54,866 bases of DNA, from NCBI GenBank assembly GCA_016201825.1, contig JACQCD010000003.1, positions 1-54,866 of the forward strand, given 5' to 3'. The position numbers and the translations under genes are program-made. Below, piece after piece: positions 47,501 to 54,866 of the stretch (positions are counted from its first letter, which is position 1; every line of letters starts with the position of its first letter). The stretch comes from Nitrospirota bacterium (GTDB lineage: Bacteria; Nitrospirota; Nitrospiria; 2-01-FULL-66-17). The notes under the pieces were generated by a model that saw only the letters and a program-made list of their open reading frames with translations, ran no database searches and was not told the DNA's origin.

Positions 47501-47709
47501 GAATCTTCCAACGGCTGGCTGATCTGGCTTTCCACCACTTCGGCGCTGGCACCGGTATACACGGTGCGCACCGACACGATCGGCGCGTCGATGTTGGGAT
47601 ATTCGCGGACCGCCAGGCGCGTGTACGAGATGACGCCGATCAAAATCAGCATCAAACTCATCACGGTCGCGAGGACCGGACGGCGAATGGACAGTTCAGG
47701 GAGAAGCAC
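44590..47709 (-). CDS. RND efflux permease (HAE1/AcrB family), intact
   Basis: 1039 aa; N-terminal LSIRRPVLATVMSLMLILIGVISYTRLAVREYPNIDAPIVSVRTVYTGASAEVVE; GLVVDDAIVMLENIYRRIE. Confidence 0.95.
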   Translation of the reverse strand: MLLPELSIRRPVLATVMSLMLILIGVISYTRLAVREYPNIDAPIVSVRTVYTGASAEVVESQISQPLEDSLAGIEGIKTIKSVSREEVSQVTVEFTLERDIDAAANDVRDRVARVRGRLPAETDEPVIAKIEADAFPIIWLAFSSDRHGPLEITDYADRVVKDRLQTLPGVASVMIGGERRYAMRLWLDRERLAAYGLTPQDVEGALRRQNVEVPAGRIESRQREFSVLTQTDLRTPEEFDRLIIRNVNTYPVRLRDLGHAELGAADDRNAVRVNGNPAVGVGVVKQSNANTLAVAKAVKAELPNLVAALPPGMKLQIGFDSSIFIDESIKSVFETLAEALALVVLVIFSFLRSGRATLIPFVTIPVSLIGAFIFVYALGFTVNVLTLLALVLAIGLVVDDAIVMLENIYRRIERGMPPGQAALEGSKEIAFAVLAMTITVAAVFVPVAFMSGTTGRLFREFALTVSAAVLVSGFVALTLTPMMCSKLLRHERQHGRLYRLIERGIERLNTGYRALLTRSLSHRGVIISTGLVAAGAIVLLFMTLKAELSPLEDRGIIIGVMLAPEGATMAYTDGYARRVEALYKQVPEIKTYFMVVAPGLERPNPVTSAFSFVMLKPWSERGRKQQAIVADLMPKMFGGLPGVLAFAINPPSLGQSFRNPPVMFVVQANTYADLQTMVDKLMAKAREFPGLVNMDSDLKLNKPQFSVKLDREKTADVGVEVETVGRTLETLLGGRQVTRFKREGEQYDVIVKVADKDRTNPDDLTAIYVRGTNGQLVQLSNLVQIKETVAPKELNHFNRLRSATISANVAPGVALGDALAFMDKAAKEVLPPGTQTALDGQSREFKESGASMYLAFALALAFLYLVLAAQFESFIDPFIIMLSVPLAMTGALLSLKLTGNTLNVYSQIGMVMLVGLIAKNGILIVEFANQLQERGRAVREAVIEAASLRLRPILMTTAAMILGSVPLALAHGAGAESRQQIGWVIVGGLLLGTLLTLFVIPTAYTLLARRREPMPDADGDGVGSDILVKGREYVVTKP

Positions 47710-47710
47710 G

Positions 47711-48814
47711 TTAACCTTTGGCGGCCGGCGGCGGCCCGCCGGGCCCCGGTCCTTGATTGATCACGGTGACCGGAGCCCCGTCGCGAATCTTCATCTGGCC
47801 GCCGGTGACGACCACGTCTTCGGGGCTCAGCCCCGAGACGATCTCGGCCTCGCCGTCTTTGCGCCGGCCGATGACGACCTTCACTATCACGGCCTTGCCC
47901 TCGACCACGCGGAACACGAACGCGTCGTCGCCTACCGGCACCACGGCCTGCTCGGGAATCAGGACCGCGTTCGGCCGATCGGCCACGACCACGGCCACTC
48001 GCGCGAACATCCCGGGCAACAAGGCCCCCTGCGGATTCGGGATCCGTGCCCGCACGATCACGGTCCGCGTGGCGGTATCGAGATGCGGATCGAGGGCTTC
48101 GATCATCCCCGTAAACGTGCCGGCCGGAAACGCGTCGACGCGGACCGTGACCGGCTGGCGAACCGCCAGATGCCCGAGCCGCGCCTCCGGCACGCGGAAA
48201 TCGACCTTGACGGTGGACACGTCTTCCAGGTTGACCAGGGCCTGACCCGGCTGCACGTAGTCGCCCGGGCTCACTTGGCGCAGGCCGAGCGTCCCGCCGA
48301 ACGGCGCGCGGATCGCGGTCTTATTCAGCCGCTCCCGGGCCACCGCCAGGCTCGCTTCCGACTCCTTGAGTTTCGCGGCAAGCTGGTCGAAGTCCTGGGG
48401 GCTGATCAGCGCGGCCTCGCGCAGCGGTTTGGCCCGCTCGACGTTGTCGCGGTTGAGACCCAACGTGGCTTCGATCTGCGCCACTTGCGCCGCGGCTTCC
48501 GCCGAGTCCAAGCGGAACAACGCGTCGCCCGGTTTGACCGTCCGCCCCTCGACGAAGTCGATGGACGCAATCCGTCCCGGAATTTCCGAGCGGATCACGA
48601 CCGACTCATTGGCCGAGAGCGACCCGACCGCGGCGATCTCGTCGGTCACCGCGCCGACGCGTACGCGCGCCGCCTCCACCGGCATCCCGCGCATCTCGCC
48701 CCCTTGGGGAGGCTTGGGGCCGCCCTCGCCGCGGGAGCCGGCCACGCCCCACGCCACGACCCCCGCCGTCGCGACGGCGATCACCGCCAGCATCCATCTG
48801 CTTCGAGCTGTCAT
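47711..48814 (-). CDS. RND efflux periplasmic adaptor
   Basis: GSLSANESVVIRSEIPGRIASIDFVEGRTVKPGDALFRLDSAEAAAQVAQIEATLGLNRDN. Confidence 0.92.
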   Translation of the reverse strand: MTARSRWMLAVIAVATAGVVAWGVAGSRGEGGPKPPQGGEMRGMPVEAARVRVGAVTDEIAAVGSLSANESVVIRSEIPGRIASIDFVEGRTVKPGDALFRLDSAEAAAQVAQIEATLGLNRDNVERAKPLREAALISPQDFDQLAAKLKESEASLAVARERLNKTAIRAPFGGTLGLRQVSPGDYVQPGQALVNLEDVSTVKVDFRVPEARLGHLAVRQPVTVRVDAFPAGTFTGMIEALDPHLDTATRTVIVRARIPNPQGALLPGMFARVAVVVADRPNAVLIPEQAVVPVGDDAFVFRVVEGKAVIVKVVIGRRKDGEAEIVSGLSPEDVVVTGGQMKIRDGAPVTVINQGPGPGGPPPAAKG

Positions 48815-48844
48815 CGGTCTCTCCCTACCAACGGATCGAGCACG

Positions 48845-50161
48845 CTACGAGCCCGCCGGCGTCTCCTTCAGGGCCTCGGCCAAGAACACTCCGGCGCTGC
48901 GTTGCAGATCCAGAATCGCCAGATGCCGATCGTACGTCGCCGCGATCACGTCGCGCTCGGCTTCGATCAGGGCTTGGTTGGCGTCGAGCGCGTCCAGATT
49001 GGTGGCCAGACCGAACGTGAATTGCTTCGACACCATCTCGTAGTTTTTCTGCGCAAAGCGGAGCTGATCCCGGCGCGAGTCCAGCGCGCGGGTGACGGCC
49101 TCGAGGGTAAGACCCGCGCGGGTGACGTCCAGATCGATCTGCTTGCTCAGCTTCCCGGTCTCCAGCCGGCCTTGTTCGTACCGGGACTTGGCCTGGCGCC
49201 ACTCCGCGACCCGCAGCCCGCCTTCGAAGATCGGAAACTCGATTTTGCCGCCCACGAACCAGTTCTGCTCGATGAAGAAGGTCGCCTGGGGATCCTGCCG
49301 GCGACTGGACACACTGCCTTCGAGCTTGACGCTGGGCAGAAAATTCCCGCGCGCGAACGCGATGCGCTCCTCCGCGATGCGCTCCTGGACGCGGCTTCGC
49401 TGGATCTCCTCACGGTTGCTCTGCGCCGCCTCGCGCAATTGCGTCATCGGCTCCTCCGGAACGCGGGGCGCCGGGGGTTCGACGATCTCCACCTCGCCGG
49501 TCAACCCGGCCAACAACCCGAGTTCCCGCTTGGCCACCGCGACGTCTCGCTCCCGCGCCACCAACTCGGCGTTCGCGCCCGCCAACTCCGCTTCCGCCCG
49601 CAACAGAATCGACTCGGTCACCTCACCCACTTTGTAGCGCAGTTCCGACAGGCGCCGATGCTCCTTGAGCCGCTCGACGTTGCGCGCTTGAATCTCGGCG
49701 GTCTTCTGCGCCCGCAACACGGTGTAAAAGACCTCGGCGACGTGCAGCAACAGCTTTTCCCGCGCCAGGCGGACGTCCTTCTCGGCCGTCACGGTCTCCT
49801 GCTGGGCAATGCGACGACCGGCGCTGTTCTTTCCCCCGGCGTAGAGCGACTGCTCGACGCGCGCCTCCGCCCCATACCCTTCCCTCGGTTGAAGGATCGT
49901 CGTGGAAGTTCCCAGATCCCTCGTCTTCTCGGGGTACCGCGTGTAGTCTCCGCTCAACGTGAGCTGGGGGAACACCGTCGAGATCGCGCGGCGTTCCTCC
50001 TGCTCCGATTGGCGGACGCTTTCGACGCTGATCTGGAGGTCCTCGCTGTGCTCGATCGCCCGACCGTAGAGTTGGCGGAGCGTCAACGGTTCAGCGCGCG
50101 CCGTCCCCACTCCCATTCCCAGCATCACGATCATCACCGGTACGAACAGTCGCTGCTTCAT
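48845..50161 (-). CDS. TolC family outer membrane efflux protein
   Basis: Signal peptide, LTLRQLYGRAIEHSEDLQ, repeated helical OEP domains. Confidence 0.9.
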   Translation of the reverse strand: MKQRLFVPVMIVMLGMGVGTARAEPLTLRQLYGRAIEHSEDLQISVESVRQSEQEERRAISTVFPQLTLSGDYTRYPEKTRDLGTSTTILQPREGYGAEARVEQSLYAGGKNSAGRRIAQQETVTAEKDVRLAREKLLLHVAEVFYTVLRAQKTAEIQARNVERLKEHRRLSELRYKVGEVTESILLRAEAELAGANAELVARERDVAVAKRELGLLAGLTGEVEIVEPPAPRVPEEPMTQLREAAQSNREEIQRSRVQERIAEERIAFARGNFLPSVKLEGSVSSRRQDPQATFFIEQNWFVGGKIEFPIFEGGLRVAEWRQAKSRYEQGRLETGKLSKQIDLDVTRAGLTLEAVTRALDSRRDQLRFAQKNYEMVSKQFTFGLATNLDALDANQALIEAERDVIAATYDRHLAILDLQRSAGVFLAEALKETPAGS

Positions 50162-50841
50162 CAGGCCACCTTTCCGTCCCCGACCCGTGCCCGCTCACCC
50201 GTTTGCCGCAAGACACCGCCGAGAAACACATCTCGGATCACCTCGGCTTTACCCACCAACGATTCGTCGCCCGCGCTCACGATCCAGCGGTGGATGATCG
50301 CGTTCATCATCCCGTCGAAGAGGTGCGCCATTTCACGGGCATCCATCTTCTTGAGGGCCCGGCTCCGGATCCCCGCGGACAGGGTCGAGGTGATCAGCGC
50401 CAAGTAGTCATCGCGCCGCGCCGAAATTTTTTCCCCCAAGGCTCCCTTCACGGAACACTCGCTGCCGCCCCATTCGGTGACGTAGATCCGGAAAAATGTT
50501 CGGTGTTTTTCGAAGAAGCGGACCTTGGTGGCGATCAGCGCGTCCACTTTCTCCAGCACCCCCTTGGCGGCGCGCACCTCGCCCTGCGCGAGCGCGAGGT
50601 ATTCCTCGAACTTTTCTTCCATCAGCGCGACGTAGATGGCGTCTTTGGAGGCAAAGAATTGGTACAGCGAACCGACCGAGAACTCGGCGTCATGGGCGAT
50701 CTCGGCCATGCTGGTCTTGAAAAACCCCTTATGGGAGAAGAGGCGTTCCGCGACCCCGAGGATTTCTTGGCGCCGCTGGTCGGTCTCCCGCTCCCGACGA
50801 CTCGGCCGACCAGCCCGTTTCAGACCAGAACCGGTGTTCAC
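50161..50841 (-). CDS. TetR/AcrR family regulator
   Basis: RRQEILGVAERLFSHKGFFKTSMAEIAHDAEFSVGSLYQFFASKDAIYVALMEEKFEEYL; adjacent to the RND/tolC genes. Confidence 0.92.
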   Translation of the reverse strand: MNTGSGLKRAGRPSRRERETDQRRQEILGVAERLFSHKGFFKTSMAEIAHDAEFSVGSLYQFFASKDAIYVALMEEKFEEYLALAQGEVRAAKGVLEKVDALIATKVRFFEKHRTFFRIYVTEWGGSECSVKGALGEKISARRDDYLALITSTLSAGIRSRALKKMDAREMAHLFDGMMNAIIHRWIVSAGDESLVGKAEVIRDVFLGGVLRQTGERARVGDGKVA

Positions 50842-50952
50842 CGTGACGAACCTCTATTCTTCTTCACGAACATGGATTCAAAATACTGAATCGGCACCGG
50901 CTTTGTCAAGCGACGCTAGCAGGATACTGAAAAAACCCGGGAAAGCGTGGTG

Positions 50953-51073
50953 CAGGCTGCTCAAAAAGCTCCAGATGCAAGGCCGCAGGGAGGAGGAAAC
51001 CGGAGCGTACTGGGTCGTACGTGAGGATTTCCGACGACCGAGCACGCAGCAGATGGGCTTTTTCAGCAGCCTG
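50953..51073 (+). repeat. Structured dispersed element, copy 3 (121 bp)
   Basis: CAGGCTGCTCAAAAAG...CTTTTTCAGCAGCCTG; inner stem changed to GGAAAcCC/GGaTTTCC; apex GGAGCGTACtgggtcGTACGTGA. Confidence 0.92.
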
Positions 51074-51085
51074 CTGCAGGACGGC

Positions 51086-52498
51086 CTACCGGCCCTTCTT
51101 CATCCGTACCTTGATGCGGATCGGCGTGCCGGCAAAGCCGAACTGCTTGCGGAGGGCGTTCTCCAGATAGCGGTGGTAGTTGGCGGGCAAGCCCGACGCG
51201 TCGTTGCTGAACGCGACGAAGGTCGGAGGCTTGGTCGCGGCCTGCGTGATGTAGTACAGGCGCACGGAGCGGCCCCTGGACAGCGGCGGCGGGTGGTCGC
51301 GCATGACCTTTTCGAAGAACCGATTGAGATCCCCGGTCGTCACGCGCTTGGTGTAGGCAGCCATCACGGTGTCGATCGCGGAGAAAATCTTCCCCACCCC
51401 CGTGCCCTTGAGCGCCGAAATGAACAGCGCCGGGGCATGTTCCAGGAACACGAACTTCTGCTTCACCTTGTCCAGGAACTCCTCCTTGGCCTCGTCTCCG
51501 CGCGGTTTGAGATCCCACTTGTTGATGAGCAGGATGCACGCCTTGCCCGCGGCCAGCGCGTCGCCCGCGATCTTGGTTTCCTGCTCGACCACGCCCTCGC
51601 TCGCGTCGATCAGCACCAGCGCGAGGTCTGCGCGCGCCACCGCGTCCTGCGCACGCGCGACGCTGAAGTGCTCCACCCCCCGCCCCACCTTGCCGCGACG
51701 CCGGATCCCGGCGGTGTCGATAAACCGGTAGGTCTTCGCCCCGCGCTCGACCACGGTGTCGATCGTGTCGCGGGTCGTGCCCGGCACCTCGCTGGTGACG
51801 AGCCGCTCCTCCCCCAGGATGGTATTGATCAGCGTGGATTTGCCCGCGTTGGGCCGCCCGAGGACGATGATGCGGGGCAGCTCGTCGGGCGGCGGTTCCT
51901 CGGGCGCCGCGGTCCGCTTGGGGATCGCCGCCTCCAACAGGTCGTCGAGGCCGTAGCCGTGTTCCGCGGAGAGGGGAAAGAGCCGCTCGACACCCAATTG
52001 GTAAAACTCGAACAGCTTCTCGTCGTGTTTCGGTCCGTCGATCTTGTTGACGGCATACCACACCGGCTTGGTCACCTTCCGCAGGCGTTCGGCGATTTCG
52101 AGGTCGACCCCGGTCAGGCCTTCCCGGGCGTCCATCATATAGATCAGCACGTCCGCCTCTTCGATCGCGAAATCGGTCTGGCGCTGGACCTGAGCCAAGA
52201 GCTGTTCCCCTCCGCCCGTCCCCTCCCGGCCTGAGAAGGCCGGGGTGACCGGCACGTGGTCGGGGATGATCCCGCCGGTGTCGATCAGCGTAAAGCGCGT
52301 TCCGCAGTACTCCACCGCGTGGTAGTTGCGATCGCGCGTCACCCCCGGCTCGTCTTGGACGATTGCAAGCCGATGCCCGACCAGGCGATTAAACAGCGTC
52401 GACTTGCCGACGTTGGGACGGCCGATCACGGCGATAAAGGGGTGAGGCAACCCTGATCCGCCGATACGGGGCGGCTGCTGCGTTGTCGCTTCAGTCAT
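51086..52498 (-). CDS. der: GTPase Der (EngA), tandem G domains
   Basis: Two G1 motifs (IGRPNVGKSTLFNRL and LGRPNAGKSTLINTI), DTGGI and DTAGI, NKID and NKWD, C-terminal KH-like domain. Confidence 0.96.
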   Translation of the reverse strand: MTEATTQQPPRIGGSGLPHPFIAVIGRPNVGKSTLFNRLVGHRLAIVQDEPGVTRDRNYHAVEYCGTRFTLIDTGGIIPDHVPVTPAFSGREGTGGGEQLLAQVQRQTDFAIEEADVLIYMMDAREGLTGVDLEIAERLRKVTKPVWYAVNKIDGPKHDEKLFEFYQLGVERLFPLSAEHGYGLDDLLEAAIPKRTAAPEEPPPDELPRIIVLGRPNAGKSTLINTILGEERLVTSEVPGTTRDTIDTVVERGAKTYRFIDTAGIRRRGKVGRGVEHFSVARAQDAVARADLALVLIDASEGVVEQETKIAGDALAAGKACILLINKWDLKPRGDEAKEEFLDKVKQKFVFLEHAPALFISALKGTGVGKIFSAIDTVMAAYTKRVTTGDLNRFFEKVMRDHPPPLSRGRSVRLYYITQAATKPPTFVAFSNDASGLPANYHRYLENALRKQFGFAGTPIRIKVRMKKGR

Positions 52499-52577
52499 GC
52501 GTCCTCACGTACGACCCAGTACGCTCCGGGCGCAGACCTCGCTCCGCCTTGCATCCGCCCCGTCTTGGCGGCCAGGG
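52451..52577 (-). repeat. Structured dispersed element, copy 4 (127 bp), overlapping the der start
   Basis: Reverse strand CCCTGgCCGCCaagaCGGGGCGG...CCGCCCCGtatcGGCGGatCAGGG terminal inverted repeats; GATGCAAGGCGGAG; TGCGcCC-GGAGCGTACTGGGTCGTACGTGA-GGaCGCA; ACAACGCAGCAG. Confidence 0.85.
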
Positions 52578-52627
52578 TGTACTGGGTTGATGACAAACAA
52601 GACATTCTGAAACCATGATCGACCTCG

Positions 52628-54583
52628 TCACAGTGTGGGATCGGTAGGAATTGGATACGCTTCGGTTCCCATGATTTCGGTCGTTCGATACGGACGTTTC
52701 TGGACGAGGTAGCCGTACCATTGCCGAGCCGATTCGGCGAGGATGATCACCGCCAGCAGGGCCACGGACGCCACCAGCGCGGCGTCGAGCCGAAAATTGA
52801 ACGCCTCTTTGGCAACGGTTGCGGCGGCGGCCTTGGCGGAGAAGAGGTCGTAGAGTTGCCACGACGCGGTGAACGTGATCGTGCCGACGAAGACCATCGG
52901 CACCGCGGTCACCCAGAGATACCGGGCCTTGCCCATCTTGATCAAGAGCGTCGTGCCGACGCAGAGCGCGAGCGTGCCGAGGAGCTGGTTGGCCGCGCCG
53001 AACATGGGCCAGATCGTGGAGATCGACCCGTTCGCGATGAGGTAGCCCCACGCCCCGACCACCGCGCCGCTCGCGATTGCCACACCGGGCCCCCAATTTA
53101 AATCGCCGAAGCGCTGATACGCCGAGCTGCCCATCTCCTGGACCAGGTACCGCGCCACGCGGGTCCCCGCGTCGATCGTGGTCAGGATGAACAGCGCTTC
53201 GAATAAGAGCGCGAATTGATACCAATAGGCGATCAACCCCCTCAGGCCGGGAACCGACGCGAAGATCGTGGCCATGCCGACGGCGAGCGAGACCGCTCCC
53301 CCGGGACGCCCCTGGACGTTGGTTTCCACCAATTGGGACAGCTCGCCCACCTCGACCGGCGGAAATCCCATGGCGGTCAACTGCGCTGCCGGGAGCGCGG
53401 TGTTGATCGCGAAGTAATCGCCGGGCAGGAGGATCGACGCCGCGATCAGCGCCATCACACCCACGAAGCTCTCCATCAGCATCGCGCCGTAGCCCACCAG
53501 CGCGTGGCCCTCGCGCTCGAGCATCTTGGGCGTCGTGCCCGAGCAGATCAGCGAATGAAATCCCGAGATCGCGCCGCACGCGATGGTGATGAAGACGAAG
53601 GGAAAGAGCGTGCCCGGGATGATCGGCCCGCCCCCGGCGATGAAGGCCGTGGTGGGCGGCATGTGCAGGTCGGGCGCCATCACGACCACGCCCGTGGCCA
53701 GGAGCACGACCACGCCCACCTTCATGAACGACGAGAGGTAGTCGCGCGGCGCGAGCAGGAGCCAGATCGGCAGGACCGAGGCCACGAATCCGTAGCCCGC
53801 GAGCCCCCAGATCAGGCTCTCGCGCCCGAGGTCGAACCACGAGCCGACCGGCAACGCCGCGACCGGCCGCCCCAAGACCACGGCCGCGAACAGGAGCGCA
53901 ACGCCGATGAGCGAGACCTCGCCCACCCGCCCGGGCCGCCAGCGTTGCAGGTACAGGCCCATGAAGAGCGCAATGGGAATCGTCATCACGAGCGTGAACG
54001 TGCCCCACGCGTTGTGCGCGAGCGCGTTGACCACGGCGAGCCCCAGCCCCGCGAGCGCGACGATGACGATGAACAACACGGCGATCGTGGTGGCCACCCC
54101 GGTGACCACGCCGATCTCATCGCGCGCGATCTGCGGGAGCGACCGCCCGTTGCGCCGCAACGACCCGACCAAGATCACAAAATCCTGAACCGCCCCCGCC
54201 ACCACCGCCCCGATGACGAGCCACAGAAATCCAGGAAGATACCCGAACTGCGCCGCGAGCACCGGCCCCAAGAGCGGCCCCGCCCCCGCAATCGCCGCGA
54301 AGTGGTGACCGAAGAGCACCCAACGATGCGTGGGGTAGAAGTTCTTCCCGTCGTTGAGCCGGTGCGCAGGCGTGACCCTCCGGTCATCGAGGCCGACGAC
54401 GGTGCGCGCCAGGAATCGGCCGTAGAACCGAAACGCCAAGACGTAGAAGCACGCCGCGGCCACCACCATCCACAGCGCGTTGACCTTCTCCTGCGGCCGC
54501 ACGACACCGGTCACAATGGCGAAGGCAAAAGCGCACAGAAGGGCGATCCCCACCCAGAGGGCCTGTCTCAACAACGATCTCAT
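52628..54583 (-). CDS. cstA: Carbon starvation protein CstA family transporter
   Basis: NALWMVVAAACFYVLAFRFYGRFLA, LNDGKNFYPTHRWVLFGHHFAAIAGAGPLLGPVLAAQFGYLPGFLWLVIGAVVAGAVQDF, FHSLICSGTTPKML. Confidence 0.95.
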   Translation of the reverse strand: MRSLLRQALWVGIALLCAFAFAIVTGVVRPQEKVNALWMVVAAACFYVLAFRFYGRFLARTVVGLDDRRVTPAHRLNDGKNFYPTHRWVLFGHHFAAIAGAGPLLGPVLAAQFGYLPGFLWLVIGAVVAGAVQDFVILVGSLRRNGRSLPQIARDEIGVVTGVATTIAVLFIVIVALAGLGLAVVNALAHNAWGTFTLVMTIPIALFMGLYLQRWRPGRVGEVSLIGVALLFAAVVLGRPVAALPVGSWFDLGRESLIWGLAGYGFVASVLPIWLLLAPRDYLSSFMKVGVVVLLATGVVVMAPDLHMPPTTAFIAGGGPIIPGTLFPFVFITIACGAISGFHSLICSGTTPKMLEREGHALVGYGAMLMESFVGVMALIAASILLPGDYFAINTALPAAQLTAMGFPPVEVGELSQLVETNVQGRPGGAVSLAVGMATIFASVPGLRGLIAYWYQFALLFEALFILTTIDAGTRVARYLVQEMGSSAYQRFGDLNWGPGVAIASGAVVGAWGYLIANGSISTIWPMFGAANQLLGTLALCVGTTLLIKMGKARYLWVTAVPMVFVGTITFTASWQLYDLFSAKAAAATVAKEAFNFRLDAALVASVALLAVIILAESARQWYGYLVQKRPYRTTEIMGTEAYPIPTDPTL

Positions 54584-54866
54584 AACGGGCTATCGTAGCG
54601 GAGCGAGGCTGGGGAAGTCAAAACACGGCACCAGGATTGAACTTGCACGCCAAAAGGCGTACCGTGGATGCGTATCCCACCAGGAGGGCGCCCGTGCCCA
54701 GAAAGTTTTGCAATGCTGATACGTGACGTTGAGGCTGTAGAAAAACCCGTTTTAGGAAATATGGTTTGTTGATGAACAAAAAACGACCTCCCAGGATGCC
54801 CTGTATTCGACGATCGCATACCCGGGAGGGGTCAAGGCACCCCCTAAAAACGGTACCGGTGAAGTC

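Noticed and set aside
47249-50407. 1052-aa plus-strand ORF
   Set aside because: Lies entirely antisense to the well-supported RND permease/adaptor/TolC/TetR genes; low-complexity R/H/G-rich translation, typical of high-GC shadow ORFs.
38197-51073. CRISPR array interpretation of the repeats
   Set aside because: Copies are single, kilobases apart, >120 bp and lack spacer periodicity; no cas genes seen.
53216-54598. 460-aa plus-strand ORF
   Set aside because: Antisense shadow of cstA; highly charged low-complexity sequence.

Overview
High-GC bacterial chromosomal window, gene-dense and mostly housekeeping or surface-apparatus genes. The family mix resembles Nitrospirota/NC10-like environmental bacteria, but taxonomy is inference. 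In order: partial SMC ATPase on the minus strand, running off the left edge and missing from the ORF track; a type IV pilus block (prepilin peptidase, PilS/PilR-like two-component pair, two tandem minor-pilin sets, PilY1); phoH-ybeY-ftsY; a PocR/GAF/GGDEF protein; uvrB; trxB; mutY/mutT-like genes; thiI; a MoxR-DUF58-transglutaminase block; F0 ATP synthase genes without F1 neighbours; mscL; a divergent CydA-like membrane protein; a decayed region with gene fragments; tetR-tolC with two RND cassettes, the distal pump broken by an internal deletion/frameshift; der; and a CstA-like carrier. The strongest unexplained signal is a dispersed ~121-127 bp structured element present in four full-length copies (38197-38322, 39929-40051, 50953-51073, 52451-52577 reverse). 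Its long terminal inverted repeats and inner stem change in a compensatory way between copies, while the apex GGAGCGTAC-N6-GTACGTGA and the CGCAGCAG block are conserved. One copy overlaps the start of der and appears to supply its Shine-Dalgarno, start codon and first ~16 codons. Other signals: a sigma-54-type promoter upstream of the second minor-pilin set, a duplicated palindrome in the trxB leader, and IS/repeat-truncated genes at 38.2-39.7 kb. All calls come from reading the sequence and recognising motifs; no database search was run.
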